This document shows, piece after piece, positions 23,985-38,400 of a DNA stretch of 64,000 bases. The notes beneath the pieces were generated by a model, which saw only the letters and a list, made by a program, of their open reading frames with translations, had not been told where the DNA came from and made no database searches. A program made the position numbers and the translations under genes. Position 1 is the first letter of the stretch; each line of letters begins with the position of its first letter. The DNA comes from Micromussa lordhowensis (Eukaryota; Cnidaria; Anthozoa; Scleractinia; Lobophylliidae), in the NCBI GenBank assembly GCA_964020085.1, contig OZ026598.1, positions 7,891,924 through 7,955,923 of the forward strand. Direction: 5' to 3'.

Positions 23985-26575
23985 TGTTTACATTAGCAGT
24001 TCCAACTATGAGAAGATTGTTTAGGTTAGTCCAGTATACACATTGCTGGTCTCGTGTCCTGCCAGCAATCTTAACTTTAAATTAGGGTCACAACTTTAAC
24101 TTGGAAATCACGACCAAATTAAGAGGAGAGCTCTCCAAACAAAATAGGCATGTGTGTGTTTATGTTTGCGTGAATTAAAAGCCAAATCAGATGTTATTGC
24201 AAGCAATGCAATCATGCCAATGTTTAAAAATTGTAAATAGATCCTTCATTTTAATTTTTAATGCTGAAAATAGTTTCTTATCTTAACTTTAAAGTGTCCT
24301 GAAGTAGTAGAGGGTTTCACCCTGGGCTATTTTACCTTGGACATGAAAAATAAAGTTGTTGATTGATTGATTGCACGATTGATGCCTCTGGGTCTATGAT
24401 GCACTTCTGAACCTTGAATGCATTTTGAATAAAGTGCTCCAGTTAACACCACAAAAAATATTTCAATGCAACAATCAAGGTAATCAATCTGTCAAATCTG
24501 TTAGTACACACATCAAAAAGGAAAGGAAAGAAACTTTCCAACTTCTGCATGAAAAAAACATGATGTTGGTAACTTATATCTTGCAAATCATATCTTGAGA
24601 CCCGTGTGCATGCTCCAGAGAGCAATCAGGCTTGCATCACATTCATGAATTCTTGCATCACATATTTATCACCTTTAAACCCATGTTTCCTTTTGTGTTT
24701 ATAAACCCATTATGTATACTAACTGTCTCATTGTGCATTTCTCGAGGGAATTGTTTTTAAAAGCAGAAATCAATGCCCTAGTTTGTAGACAAGCTATTGA
24801 AAGATCTGCAGAATCTTATTAAAAGAAGGAATCCTATAAATACAATCTGTAAAACACTCACAGTACAAAAATTGACATTAGCATGTTCGCTTATAAATTA
24901 ACTTATAAACTCGGCAAAGAGTTTGACCTGAAGAGCAATTTCTGAAGCTCATTCATTTGCCTTTTCCCCCAACCTCAATACAAGAGAAAAATACAATATT
25001 GGTGTTAAAATGTTAAATTCTTACCCTCTCATTCTTTCATTAAATCAAAATTGCAACGAGCTTAATCAAAATTAGGCAGCATGAATTGAATACGAGTGAA
25101 ATACAGAACTTTACAGATTTTTTGACGTTTTCTTTTCAAAGAGCAGAAAGTTAAAACGACTTCTTAAAATACCTTTATTTTGGCAAAAGAAAATTTCTTT
25201 CATTGCTCTACTGAAATGTTAGCTAAATTACGACTGTTTTAAAGCCATTCCTCGCTGTATGGGAAGTTATATTTCAAACTAATCGAGCACAAAGAAGTAA
25301 ACTTATGATCTCGACGCGTGTTCGGCCGAAGATAAGTTGAAACCTTTGAAGACTTGTTCCTCATCACTAAGCGTTGATCTGAGATACCGGCCGTGAGATC
25401 GATGGCTAGAGGGTACAAAATATGACGCTCTCATTTGGTTTTTCCCTGGTCAACGATTTCCGACAGCCGCAGGAAGCTTATTTGCATACCATGAAGTATT
25501 CTAACGAAAGCTCGAGACCGTCTGAATAAACAAAGTCTGCAAAACCCTCGAATTCTCCTTGTTCATGGGTTACACGAGGTAATAAGAAATTTAAGATCGA
25601 ATTATTCACGAACAGAACACTGCAAGACCTCACTCAGTTTCAAAACACACGTGAGCAAAATACTTGTTTTTCGCCTGACGGCAATTCACTCGGACTGGTT
25701 TGACGAGTATGACGAGTTCAGACATCGACGACCACAATTTTGCGGGAAACTTAGCGTAACTATAGGATAAGTAAATGCCTCACCTTTGGCTTGCAAATAA
25801 TTTCGTACTACTTTATGTGACGAGACTGCAACAAGAGGTTTAAATGTCGGAAATTTTCACAGTGATGAACCCTTTTATCCGATGTGGTTTTCCATCCGCC
25901 ATATTTGGCCAGCCTTTCGAAATAGCTCCACCGGTACATGCCATGCCCACGTGCATTTGACCAATCAGCGTGCCCTATATAAACAACAACCCAAGGGAAG
26001 ACTCAACCGCCAATCATGTGTTCTCCAATCTCTGTGATATTCCGGCAAAGTAAAATTTTACAATTGCAACAAATAATTCCCAGGGCACAGCATTCCCTGT
26101 AGTTTGCACTTCGCCGGGAAATTTTCGAACAATGGCTCCGCAGTATTAGAAAGATTGCTACTTCCGATCACATGTTTGGCTAAATCTTACGCAGGTGGAA
26201 AAAACATTCAACAGCGACAGGATGTTGCGGAGAATTTCATGAGCTAGTTATCCGGAGCCATTCATTTTGACAAACGACAGTTGACGCGTTAGCAAATAAA
26301 TCCTTTGGATAAGGTGGGGGTCTAAGGATACAGAGAGGCTCCTATCTTTCCATATTGTACCTTCTTACGAGCACACAACTGATAGCCTCAAAAATTAATA
26401 CAAATCGTCACGGTACCAATTATCCGCTGAACTTGAATGGGTTATGAAGTGAAAGGTGCTGCAAACGAAAGAAAGTTAACAATTATTTTAAAATTTAAAA
26501 AAAAAAATAAAAAAAAAATAAAATAAGATTCAACGTTTTACGACGTGCATCAAGCAGCTTGTCATGTACTACGCA
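23985..26575. other. MTHFR 5' flank and intergenic DNA
   Basis: No gene recognised. An untranslated first exon for MTHFR is possible, since an acceptor-like ttctcatag lies just upstream of the ATG, but no donor partner could be chosen. A plus-strand TATA-like string tatataaa lies at about 25975-25983 with no gene following it. Confidence 0.35.
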
Positions 26576-27052
26576 AATCACGCAAATCAAAAATAACGTG
26601 ACTAGTATGAAATTTCGCGTGACACAGCCGTACAGACCCATTGACGCTAAACATCATTAGCTATCACTCCTGTAAACCGAAAATTGCACTTCGTTAGCCA
26701 AAATAGCACTTCAGCAGGACTTAATAGCGCTCTGGTTAATGTTAATAGCATTTCGCTGTGCTTTTTTAAAGTATTTTTTGGTTTCACCTTGATTTCGAGG
26801 AAGGTCGTTCTAGAGATCTGCAAATCACGCAAATAAAAATAACGTGACTAGTATGAAATATCGCGTGACACTGCCGTACAGACGCTAAACATAACTAGCT
26901 ATCACTCCGGTAAACCTTAAATTGCATTTTGTTAGTCAAAATAGCACTTCAGCAAGATTTAATAGCACTCTGGTTAACGTTAATAGCATTTCGCTGTGCT
27001 TTTTGGAAAATCTTTTCTGGCTTCACCGTGATTTCGAGGAAGGTCGTTACAG
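26576..27052. repeat. tandem duplication of about 247 bp
   Basis: Two head-to-tail copies begin near 26580 and 26828. Both contain 'aaataacgtgactagtatga', 'agctatcactcc', 'aatagcacttcagcaagat'-like and 'tttcgaggaaggtcgtt' phrases. Divergence is modest. A 61-codon minus-strand frame overlaps the first copy but has no known domain. Confidence 0.8.
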
Positions 27053-27401
27053 GCGGCCCAGACGTTGTTTGTGATTTACATACGTGACAGTTACTGCATT
27101 ACGTTTTGAGCCATTTAAGAGAATGTATGAAAATGGTTCGAAAATCGCTCTAAATTGAACGTGTTATTTTGAAGTGGCAGCTGAGTCGTTCTAAAGTCGT
27201 TCTAAAGCCATTTTTAATGGAAAGCAAACCTGGAAAAGTTTACGCGCATCTTAGTACGCGTATTTATTATCCAACTCTGCTTCCTAGAGTACAAATATCG
27301 CGCGAAACGAGTACAAATAACAGATATTTGTACTCGCCTCATTCCTCCCGGCCGCGTTAAGTTCAAAACCTTGGCAAGTCAGAATTTTGGGAAAAGAAAT
27401 C

Positions 27402-27413
<12 letters not shown>

Positions 27414-27433
<20 letters not shown>

Positions 27434-27540
27434 GTGTGTAGTATCGCTGTATATTTTTACTCGCCCTACGGGCTCGTCAAAATACTGCACAACTCGTAAA
27501 AATATGCAGCGATACTACACACCAAAACGTCTGATAAGAT
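27414..27540. repeat. long hairpin / foldback element
   Basis: The arms 27414-27460 and 27496-27540 are inverted copies (gacgttttggtgtgtagt / actacacaccaaaacgtc) with about one mismatch per 40 bp. The loop contains tcgccctacgggctcg, itself partly palindromic. Confidence 0.8.
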
Positions 27541-29109
27541 ATATATGTATGGTCCTTGTAGAGCGCGTATATTTGGTCATTCATTCCGCATATCTCCCCG
27601 CTTGAGTTTACGCAAATGTATAGCCATTTAAAAATGCGTATACACACGATCTAAAGGGCCGTATATATGGGCTTCAAGCCCATACGTTACGTATGTAAAC
27701 CGGTATACGCGGCAGAGAAACCCGCGTATACCGTGTCGTAATTTTGAAACGAATGGCCAACCATAAAAAGAGTACATTAAAAAAGATCACTTTAATTGAT
27801 TGGTATTCCTGTGGTATTCGGATAGTCCTGGGAACGACTGCTCCTTATTGACAACAAAAGCCAGTTGGTAACGGGCCTTCACAACCCGATTTCATATATA
27901 AACTGCTCAGCGTCTATTTTCACTCCAAAATTTTGACAAGGAGAAGAAATTGAGACGAGACGAGAGTTCGCCACCCTTTCTTGTCAATACTGCCCGTATT
28001 TTGCTTTCGCCGGTACGCAACTACTCGAAGGTCGCTGTAAGGAGTCTTGCTTCACTTGCCTTCTTCTCAACTCTTGTTGGACGGAAAATCAAATGACAGA
28101 GGTCGAGTACTTCCAAATAAAAAAGTTAACGTGGTCTCTCATTTTCACGACCTCCAGGAGCGGGAGAGGAGAGAAGGGTTCTCTCGCTCCGGGAGCCCTG
28201 GGAACGAGGTTGGGCTGGACGAAGAAGTCAATTTTCAGAAAAGCTGAAGAATTTTGAAAGTAAGAGTTCCGTAGCAGAGCAAAGTCTGGTCGCGTGAAAA
28301 CTGGGGCGAGAGAAACCCATCAACGAGCCAGAGAGCGGTGGGTTGAGTCCGCATTACTAGACAGACACAAAATATTTCCTACAACGATTTTAATTGTATT
28401 ACACGTATTTACATAATATATTTGTAAATATATGGAGAGCATCATTGAGCCTCTCCCCTAAGTAGAGCGAGGACACAAAGTTTCGAACTTTGCCTAAAGT
28501 AAAATTTTATGAAATTTGGTGCGGATAGTCGTTTTCTTAAAATTATATCTTGAATCTATGTTGAATTATCTCGGTATTTACCCTTTAGGTTAGTAGCGAA
28601 AAGCTTTATCTTTATTAGTTTGCAGCTTCGGATATGCAAATTTGTTTCTCAGTTTCTGTCATCGTTATTGTTAATTAGTTACTTTCTAATTTGTATTTTC
28701 CGTCTTAATAAAAGGTATCTGTACTCTGGATTGATCTCTTCTGCTACTGCTACTTAGGTCGCGAGCAGCCTAACAACAGCAGCGAAAAGACAATCTGAAG
28801 ATAATTTTAAATTCCAATGATGTTAAACAAATCCATAAACGTAATAATTTTTTTTACAAGCCGCTTTTTGGTTGCGCCTAGCCACTGCACTGCAACACTT
28901 CACTTGTCGTTTCAAAAGCAAGTGACGAGCTTGCTGAGATGCTGTGAATGGCTAGAACATTTTCGTGGAATATATTATAACCAATCAGGACTGAGAAGTT
29001 GTATCTACTTCGCCAATCAAGTACAAAGCCTTAACACAATCGTAACGTAGCTTGCGTGACCTTTTCCCGCGTTTTCCGAGAAAACGTAACGGAAGCGGCC
29101 GAGGCTTAA
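27541..29109. other. intergenic DNA without recognised genes
   Basis: Short frames only. 28130-28230 (caggagcgggagaggagag, gggagccctggg) is GC-rich and looks like a repeat fragment. No splice-linked coding series was found. Confidence 0.35.
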
Positions 29110-29706
29110 TATCCCAATAGAGTGTGTGCGGGTGACGTCATCAAATTCTCAAATCCAAAACTAAAGACCCACTAAATGTTTTATCCTCGTCAGGCTTAAG
29201 AGGTTCCAAATTTAGCTCTGTTTACAACTTTCCAGCTCAATAGCATCCTTCGTTTGGAAACCATAACATTTTGAATTTCGAAGTTATGGCGGTGCGTGAC
29301 ATAATGCGAAGCTCGCTTTTGTCGAAAAATATACACTTATCTCGTGATTTTCGTTCAGTTTAGGAGTTTAAGTATCAGGAAAAGTGTTTTTGTAAATATT
29401 TTTTGGTTCGGTTTAGATAATCAGTTGACTAGAGAGCCAAAGTAAGTTCCCGATGTTTACACTATTTACTGGCCGCCATGTTGGAGGACTAAAGAGGTCC
29501 TCCAACATGGCGGCTCCATACTACGCTCTGTAATTTTGTGCGGAACATTTCGACGAATATCTCAGCTTTGGGAAAACGCACACAGCTTAAACTTGGAGAA
29601 CTGTCTTCTTTATTTATCGTCTACAATATCACATTTTTTTGACTGTGTCCGTTGCATAGTTTTTATTTTATTTTTTATTGCGTGACAGCCGCACACACTC
29701 TATATC
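29110..29706. mobile_element. short TIR element, copy B
   Basis: The left end agagtgtgtgcggg...gacgtcat is matched by the inverted right end (gcgtgacagccgcacacactct). About 590 bp with a central-right hairpin at 29472-29514. Same plan as 8213-8802. No coding capacity. Confidence 0.6.
29472..29514. repeat. 18-bp-arm hairpin with GCCGCCATGTTGG
   Basis: The arms gccgccatgttggaggac and gtcctccaacatggcggc are perfectly complementary around a 7-nt loop. The GCCGCCAT core resembles the animal YY1 recognition sequence; any binding is inference. Confidence 0.85.
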
Positions 29707-30252
29707 CGTAGCATTATATTAATATAAGTGACGAAAATATCTCTACGTTGCGGGATATCTTGGCCCTAGGTATTGTGACAAGCTGACCCAACTCTATAAA
29801 CCCGGGTAGGGGGCGGGGGGGGGGGAAGGGGGAGGGGAAGGGAGATTTCTGTATAAAAAGTGACGGGAGTGAACGTAGTTTGACACTTTTTTCGTTTGGT
29901 GTTAAATTCTAGAATCAACTCTTTTAGAGCTATCCCGGTACTTTTCGCAAAAATATTTGTCATACTTGATTAATTAATACACCTCGGTGACGAAAATAAA
30001 TTTGACCTATACTTACAACGTGAAATCCTAGTACCTGAAGGGGACTCTTGAGATTTTCGACGAACATTCCAGTCACTTTTTTTAATAGGATTCCAAGTCC
30101 CTTGATTTTCAATATGGATGAAGCCTTAATAAATTCCTAACTTCGAAATACAGGGCTCGCGGAAACCAGGTGCAAAGGGTTGAGTTTACCTCTAAGCTCG
30201 CAGCTAGAATGAATAAAAACGTCTAAAAACGGTCCTAACTCGGGCGCCTGGT
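29707..30252 (-). other. 3' flank of the ACK-type kinase gene
   Basis: This lies downstream of the kinase stop codon on the minus strand. It includes a G-rich run at about 29807-29845. Candidate minus-strand polyadenylation hexamers (TTTATT on plus, for example 29609-29614) lie beyond it, within copy B. The 3' UTR end cannot be fixed. Confidence 0.35.
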
Positions 30253-32009
30253 TTAAACATCTTTGTCCTCAAAGTTCTCAAAGATGTAACTAGCTGCACG
30301 ATCCAAATCCCATCTGCAGTGGGAGAGAGTTCTTTCACAGAACGGCTCACTCTTGCCAGTGATTTTCGACAGTTTCTGGATTTTGATCACACGAACAACT
30401 TGAGCGACATCTCCTTGAAATTGCAACAGAGCGGCATAACACCAGTCACGTTGCACCTCCTCCCCGCAGATTTCGCGGATTTCTTGGATCCCTGTATCGA
30501 TTTCTTCGCCGTATGCCCCTCCGCTTGTGGTTCCACCTGGATTGACATGTTGATCGGTTTGATGGACTGGTTGGTCTAATGGATTAACAGGTTCCTCTGG
30601 TGAATTTCCCAGTTGGGGAGGCTGGTGAAGAGGTTGGAATGCTGAATTGTACACCCGGTCTCCTGGTGGTAGTTGAAAGCTAGGATCCAGGTCTCCTCTA
30701 TAAGTACCGCCAAAAAGTTTGTCCGGGGATGGCGGAGGCTGGTTTAAGATCTCATTCGGAATGTCTGGCGGTTCGGGTAGTTGAATTGGTCTGTCGTAAA
30801 TAGGCTCATCCTCGGGGTTTAGTGAAATATCTGCGATATCAGCAGATAACCTCTTTACTTCATCGGCGTTTACATAATGGCGGTCTTCCATCAGTTGGGA
30901 TGAAAGGCTGCTGCCTGTCGCGCCAGTGACTTGGTCAACCGTTGGAGCTTGGGACTCGCTCGGCACGTCTTGACCGTGAGAATCCTGGAAAGCAATAGCC
31001 TGCGCCGTCCCGTCACCGTTAGGAATGGGCTGTCCAATGATGATATAATGCTTCTTTTTTATTGGCTGTTCAGACGCAGTATCTACCTTCGACGTCTGGT
31101 CCTGAAGCTCTACCTGAAGCTCCTTATTATCACCATTTTGTTCTTCAAGGCGCAACTCCGAGCTTACTGGAGTGTTCTCGGCAATTTGTCGTTCAAGGGG
31201 AGTTTGAGTGGGCTTGTAAGACAAGGGAATTGGAGGCGATTCCTTTTTATCAGCTGACGCATCGACCACACCTCCAGCATCTGAGCTTTTAGAAGTTTCA
31301 TTGTTACAACGTGCTCGGAAGTCTTCGTTCCCAGGGAGTAATTTCTTTCCACTGTCCGCATTTTTGTCAAGACTGCCGTCAGAAACAGGGCGAGGTTTGA
31401 TGTTTCGACGTGGTGTCGGCACTGGTCTCTTTGAAGTCTTTCTCGGGGTTGTTGCAAACGGACTGTAGGGACGCTCGCTAGCAGGCAAAACGCTTCCAGC
31501 TGCACCAGAGGCTATCCCTGTGTGCTCTCCAAGGTCAGGACGACCTGGAATATCTGGCCGGGAATTCTTACTGGGAGTGTTAGCACCTGGAATTTCCTGT
31601 AGTCCACGCCCTAGGGAAGTATCATCTTTGGTGTGCGTTTGATGGAGCACATCACAATCCTCGTCGGATGCCAGTCCTACAATGTCTGATTCTGACATTG
31701 TCCTGGGAGCTCTCGCGAAATCTTGCCGCTTCTTCAAGAGCTGCGGCCCTTTCCCCTCCTTCAAAGTGGCGTACTGATCCTCGTTTGCAGCAGGATTACG
31801 CTGTTGGTAGTCCATACTCATATAGCCACGACCATTTCCCATACCTGTGTCTCCTGGCGGGTTTTGAGCGATAACGTGGTCTACTGTGGCGCCCTGCAGT
31901 CCCTCTTTGGTTGCCTGTGGTATCTGTTCATGATCCGTGGCCAGGTTACCTGCGTAACGTGTAGGGCTCAGGGGGTTTGTGGGATCGCTGTTTGCATCAT
32001 CTCTGAAGT
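30253..32009 (-). CDS. TNK2: ACK kinase coding exon 12 (proline/tyrosine-rich region, UBA-like tail)
   Basis: This 1757-bp exon encodes residues 434-1017. It holds SH3-ligand-like [14 protein letters not shown], several acidic tyrosine motifs ([26 protein letters not shown]) suited to phosphotyrosine docking, and many PP-containing stretches. The last about 75 residues contain [15 protein letters not shown] and [18 protein letters not shown], which line up with the tandem UBA-like C-terminus of human TNK2. The stop is at 30253-30255. Acceptor ttgcttag. Confidence 0.95.
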
Positions 32010-32254
32010 CTAAGCAAAAAAAAGAAGTAATTATACAATTAAAAAAATCAACGTTATAACTGTAGTGGCGTGACTGTATGTAAGCAATATATTAATGTAT
32101 TCGTTAATGCTTGGACAGTACAATGTATCAGTCAATCAATCAATGTATCAAACAATCAATCAATGAATCAATCAATCAATCAACCAATGAATGAATGAAT
32201 CAATCAATCAATGTAGCGATCAATCAATCAATCAACGTAGCAATCAGTCAATGT

Positions 32255-32292
<38 letters not shown>

Positions 32293-32330
32293 GTATTAAT
32301 CAATCAATCAATGTATCAATCACTGTATCC

Positions 32331-32405
<75 letters not shown>

Positions 32406-35400
32406 TTTATTTAAAGAGGATAACACTAATGAACTTGTGGCCCTCTATAGACATTGTTACAATTTAAAAACTCTATTCCGGCATGTTTACAAAATAACTG
32501 AGCCACTACGTGCGCTCTCATTGGTCGATAGCTGTGTTTAGATGAGAGTATGTAAACATGGTTGTGACGTTTTCGATTAGCGCGTATTTTTAAGGAATTA
32601 TTCTACAAAAGCAATAGAGCACTTTTTCCATGTTTACATAGCCTCATCTTAACACTTGGCGAGTTGCGAGAATTCTCTCGAAAGTTATGCAAAACCTCGA
32701 CTACGTCTCGGGTTTGCATAACTGTCTCTAATTCTCCCAACCCTCCTTGTGTTTAGATGAGGCTACGCAAACACGGAAAATTGCTCTATTGCTTAAATTC
32801 ATGTATTCAGGTATTCAAGCATGTAACATCATTAATAAAGGGGCCAAGTTTCTAAAGAAACTGTGTTGCTGCGTCGGTGGGTGCATTACAAGATAATTTG
32901 GTTTTATCAACTGGGTTGATAATGTGAATTGGCCACCGTAAAGAGATTCGGAAGCTGACGTTTCGAGCGCTAGCCCTTCGTCGGAGCGAATCCAACGGAG
33001 CGTCGAAACGTCAGCTTCCGAATCTCTTTACGGTGGACAATTCACATTATCAACCCAGTCGATAAAACCAAATTATCTAACATCATTAATGTTTGGACAG
33101 TATAGAGTCAGCCAAAGCAGTTAGCGTTTGGAAACATTGACAATATTAAAAGCTCAACATTAGAATAACGAACACTCTGAAATGGCTCAGAAATAAAAAA
33201 TACAATAAAAAATTAACATTGTAACGAACGCTCTGATGGGCTCGTCACGTGATATCGGTACCAAGCTTGTCTCTGTTTCAGCGCGGAGCAGAAATCCATA
33301 AAAATTTGGCTTGCTAAAGACCAATACCCCATTCACACCAAAGCTTAAAAATGTTTAAAAGCTGTAAAGTTCAACACAGTTAAAACGTTTTATCTAAGAA
33401 GCTTCTAACTGAGGTTTGTCGACTTGATGTTAAGCATAATGAATGGACCCATTAGAGCTTAGGAGAACCATGTGTAAAATTCAGTCTACCAGATTTCCGT
33501 CGCTGATTTCCACTTTGTTTAACCTGGTTAATTAAATATGTTCAGTTGGTGTGAAGGGGGTATGAGTGTCAAGTTTGACATTCTCGTAAGTTCTTCGTCA
33601 GAGCAAAGGGACGAAGGCTATCGATCAAATCGTCAGCTTCACAAACTCGCTTCGGTGGTCAACATACCTTTATATCAACTTTATATTAACGTACACGTGA
33701 CTGAACACTGGTGAGGGGCATTGCTCTCAAGTTCTAGAGGCATTACTCTCGACTCAACAAGCTGGTCGATGCAAGTTTGTGGGACAGAAATGCACAGGCG
33801 TGTTTAACTAGTTGTTATTTGCTGCTTGACTCACCCAATAAATTGCGTTGCACGCCACTTTCCTCAGTCTGTGTCACTGGTGTTTGCACCGTGACGTCTT
33901 CTTCAACAACAGCTCTGTTTTTTGCCGAAGGAGTGGGATTAGTGGCTCCTCTGTAAAACAGCAAAGGCAAACATCAATGCACTTGATTTCTGTGAGAACC
34001 AAAGAGACACTAAACATGTCTGCTATGATGTGACATGGGCTCACTAGGACCTAGTCTCTCCTGCGCAGATGTTCTTACGGCTCATCATGCAATCTTTCCT
34101 TTGGGGAGTAAGGATTGCGTGACGAGGCATAAGGACACAAGGAGGCTCACTAGGACCCTCTAAGTTGTCATCCACTTCACAAGGTCACATGATGAACTTA
34201 GATTTAAAATGGATCCACCCAGATCTACAAGACAAAAGCCCTCCAGTAGTATTCCCTTAGAAAGGGGTTTTAAATAATTTCAGATTTCAATAAAGTTCAG
34301 CGCCCTTTAATGTTCATTAGGCAACTGTAGAGGAGGTTTTCCTTTTTATAACATACTTTCTGAACAGTTTACCGTGCACTCCTCTTACGTTACCACATAC
34401 TTCCTGATTCAAAACCATTTCCATAAATAAAATGATGAACTGATAAATAGACTGATGAAAATACTGTGTATAAATTAACTTATTGTGTCGTTACAAACGA
34501 AAAACCCAAATATTTTTTATAAGAGGCCACCCCCTTGCTCAAAAATACCCGCTACCCAGCCCCACCATAAAACCAACCAGTCTACCAATTAACAAGCCTT
34601 TTGAACCCCACCCCACCCCCCACCCCCCAAAAAGTAGGCTCATTCATGCACTAATAAAGGTAGCTGTAAGACTTGCAAAAAAGAAGTCTGAAGCTGGAAT
34701 CATTCCAGGTACAAATGTCAATTTCTGCCCCAAACAACACGGAATGATAATTAGTTGTGACAAACATCAACATGTTTGCAGTGTTACCTCAAGCTACATG
34801 CTTCAATATTCTCCTGCATCTTGAGACCGAAATAAGTGCCCACATAAATGATAGTTGAACGTCACCTAGCAACCACCCAGGTCACCCAGGGAGACAGTAT
34901 CAAATGACACTGGTCAATATATTTTATTATTATATGGCTCTGTCTCACAAGGACTGGGAACTACCAAATTCACGAATTTGATTGGCTGAAATCGATATTG
35001 AAAGCGGTCTAGATTTTCCCATCTAGACCGGCATCTAGACCGGTAATGTTTGCAGTGAAAAAGTGGCAAACTAAAATTCAAAATCATTGACTATTTTCGT
35101 GTAACAATATTTATTTATGGCAGTGCCAAAAAGCCTGATGAGAAAAAAAGTAAAGAGAAAGAGCAAACTTTGGCAGAATTAAATTCAGCTCATCGCCATT
35201 TGCAAGCAAAATGTCAATTGGCACAAACCAGTTACATTGAACGGATTAAACTGTTCTTGTTTGCCCCGTATAATAAACATCTTATTAACCGAGCTTAGTC
35301 GGTCTGTATGGGAGAATCTTGACCTCGGTCGTTGTGTACAGCTCATCGCCATTTGCAAGCAAAATGTCAATTGGCACAAACCAGTTACATTGAACGGATT

Positions 35401-38400
35401 AAACTGTTCTTGTTTGCCCCGTATAATAAACATCTTATTAACCGAGCTTAGTCGGTCTGTATGGGAGAATCTTGACCTCGGTCGTTGTGTACAGACCTCA
35501 CTGCGTTCGGTCTGTACTCACGTCCTCGGTCAAGATTCTCCCATACAGACCTGTAGCTAGGTTAATAAGATCTAACTATTATCATAATTCCAACCAATCC
35601 AGCTGATAAAAGTTCCTTCATAACATAACCACATTTGAATGACCAGTCAACTGTAGTTTGCACTTACTTGTGCAATTTTGTGAGGAGCTCTGTGGAATTT
35701 TGTTTCTTTAGGTCAAATCGTCGGCTAATGTCTCCTGCATTACGGCCACTGTTATACAAACAAAAGAAACAAACAAAAACAAGTGAGTACAAGATGGATG
35801 ATTTGTTTAAGAGTTTTAAACTATTTGCAAACAAGTAGCTATTTATTCATTGGCCCAATATTACACGGCACTCACTAACTCCCTAGGGAAACAACAGCTT
35901 GAACTTTCGACTCGCACGTGATCAGGTTGTGCTCCTAGAAACCGTGGAAAATTTGTGGGTCAGCCGGCGTGAAGCAAACAATTTTTTCATACCTGTTTTT
36001 CTTTTTTCTATTTTGAGTTGGGAGATAAAACAAAGCACTTAATGACTGACCCCACGGGAAACAGTGAGTTTTGTTTCCCCTCAACTTCGACTTGAAGAAC
36101 ATTGAGGGTCTCAGGGAAACAAAACTCACTGTTTCCCTTGGGGCCAGTCATTAAGTGCTGATTGAAACAAGGAAAACTCCCTTAGTTCATGTTTGCCATA
36201 AAGATTGTTGCAGCCTAATGCAGATATGCTGAAAAGTAATACCACAACGCAATTTTAACAATACGTCTTCGATGCGTACGTGTTAAACAGTTTTTAATTT
36301 GAGTGTCAAAACCAAACCCAATCCAGTCACTCTTAGTAACCAATCACAAAAGACATACAATCCAATGAACCAATCAGAACTTGAAGCCACTTGTCATGAA
36401 GTTGATGTGAAGCGCGGGAAAACATGTCTGAGCGAGTTATAATTGGTTTTTAAGTCAATCATCTAGCGTAGTAATGCAAAACCAATTACTTTTCAACACT
36501 CAAGTTAAAACCGCTCTATTTCAATGACTTCTTGTACTTTAGAAACAACAGAAGTGAATAGCATAAATTCCACCAACGGCACTAAACTACAAATAAATGG
36601 TTGAAATGTCATGCTTTTAAAATTTCTGCATTTTACACCCAAAACTGGACTTAAAAATAGATTTTAAAAATTAAGTGTCCTGATATGGAAACAAAAAGTT
36701 AGTTCAACAAAGCACCATAACAACCCTCCCTTACCTGGCGCGTTTTTGTAACGCTTTCTTAGAAAAATCCAAATTCTTCTCTTGTACTAAGCCTATGGAG
36801 CCATTTTCACTCTGTACAAGCAGCAGGCCCCTTTCTTTTCTGCAAGACAAATGAAGTAAAATTAATCCACAATGTAAAGCACTTTGTGTTAAAATAACTG
36901 AGAACAGAAAATCTTAAGAAGTAATACATATAGCATGCCAATGAAGATGAAGTTTGGCATGCTGTCTCATATTCACATTTCTCAGATACTGGTTGATGAC
37001 TTGAATCAGCAGCCTGATGGTAGACCATCAGTGAGGAGAAATCTCAGAGAATCTACTGTTGGTAGCCTCTCCTGAGGTGGAGTGTCAGTTGCTTGTAGGC
37101 AGACCATTGGTAGCCTGTGGTTAGAGGGTCAGTTGCCTAGTGATGAACTAGTGGTAACCAGTGGCAAGCGGACAGCTCTACTTACTGACACTGTTTGCAA
37201 TTCCCCTGTTTACCTTTTTTTCTTATGGGAATAATTCTCGTAAGCAGACAGCTCTACTAACGGACACTTTTTCCAATTCCCAAGGGTGTCCGCTTACAAC
37301 GAGGTTATAAGGAAATCGCCTGTTGACTGTCAGTAGGCTGTTGGTAACCAGTAAGTTGTCTGTCAAAAGACTGTCGGTAGCATATCATGAACTTGTAAGC
37401 ATCATGTCGGAAATTTGTTGATAGACTGTCAGTAGTCGATGGGTAGAATGTTTGCAGACTGTCTGTAGACTGTATGTAGACTGCCTGTAGACTGTCTAAC
37501 CGGCTTGAAGACTGTGTATAGACTGTCTGTAGACTGTCTGTAAACTGCTTGTAGACTGTCGGTAGACTGTCTAACTGCTTGTAGACTGTCTGTAGCGTCT
37601 GTAGACTGTCTGGAGAGCGTCTGTAGACTGTCTATAGACTGTAGACTGTCTGTAAACTGATTGTAGGCTGTCTGTAGACTGTCTGTTAACTGCTTGTAGA
37701 CTGTCTGTAAACTGTCTGTAGACTGTCTGTAGACTGTCTGTAAACTGCTTGTAGACTGTCTGTAGACTGTCTGTAAACTGTCTGTAGACTGTCTGTAAAC
37801 TGCTTGTAGATTGTCTGTAAACTGTCTGTAGACTGTCTGTAAACTGCTTGTAGACTGTCTGTAAACTGTCTGTAGACTGTCTGTAAACTGTCTGTAGACT
37901 GTCTGTAGACTGTCTGTAGACTGTCTGTAGACTGTCTGTAGACTGTCTGTAAACTGTCTGTAGACTGTCTGTAGACTGTCTGTAGACTGTCTGTAAACTG
38001 CTTGTAGACTGTCTGTAGACTGTCTGTAAACTGTGTGTAGACTGTCTGTAGACTGTCTGTAGACTGTCTGTTAACTGCTTGTAGACTGTCTGTAGACTGT
38101 CTGTAAACTGTGTGTAGACTGTCTGTAGACTGTCTGTAAACTGTCTGTAGACTGTCTGTAGACTGTCTGTTAACTGCTTGTAGACTGTCTGTAGACTGTC
38201 TGTAAACTGTCTGTAGACTGTCTGTAGACTCTCTGTAGACTGTCTGTAAACTGCTTGTAGACTGTCTGTAAACTGTCTGTAGACTGTCTGTAGACTGTCT
38301 GTAGACTGTCTGTAAACTGCTTGTAGACTGTCTGTAAACTGTATGTAAACTGTGTGTAGACTGTCTGGAAACTGCTTGTAGACTGTCTGTAGACTGTCTG

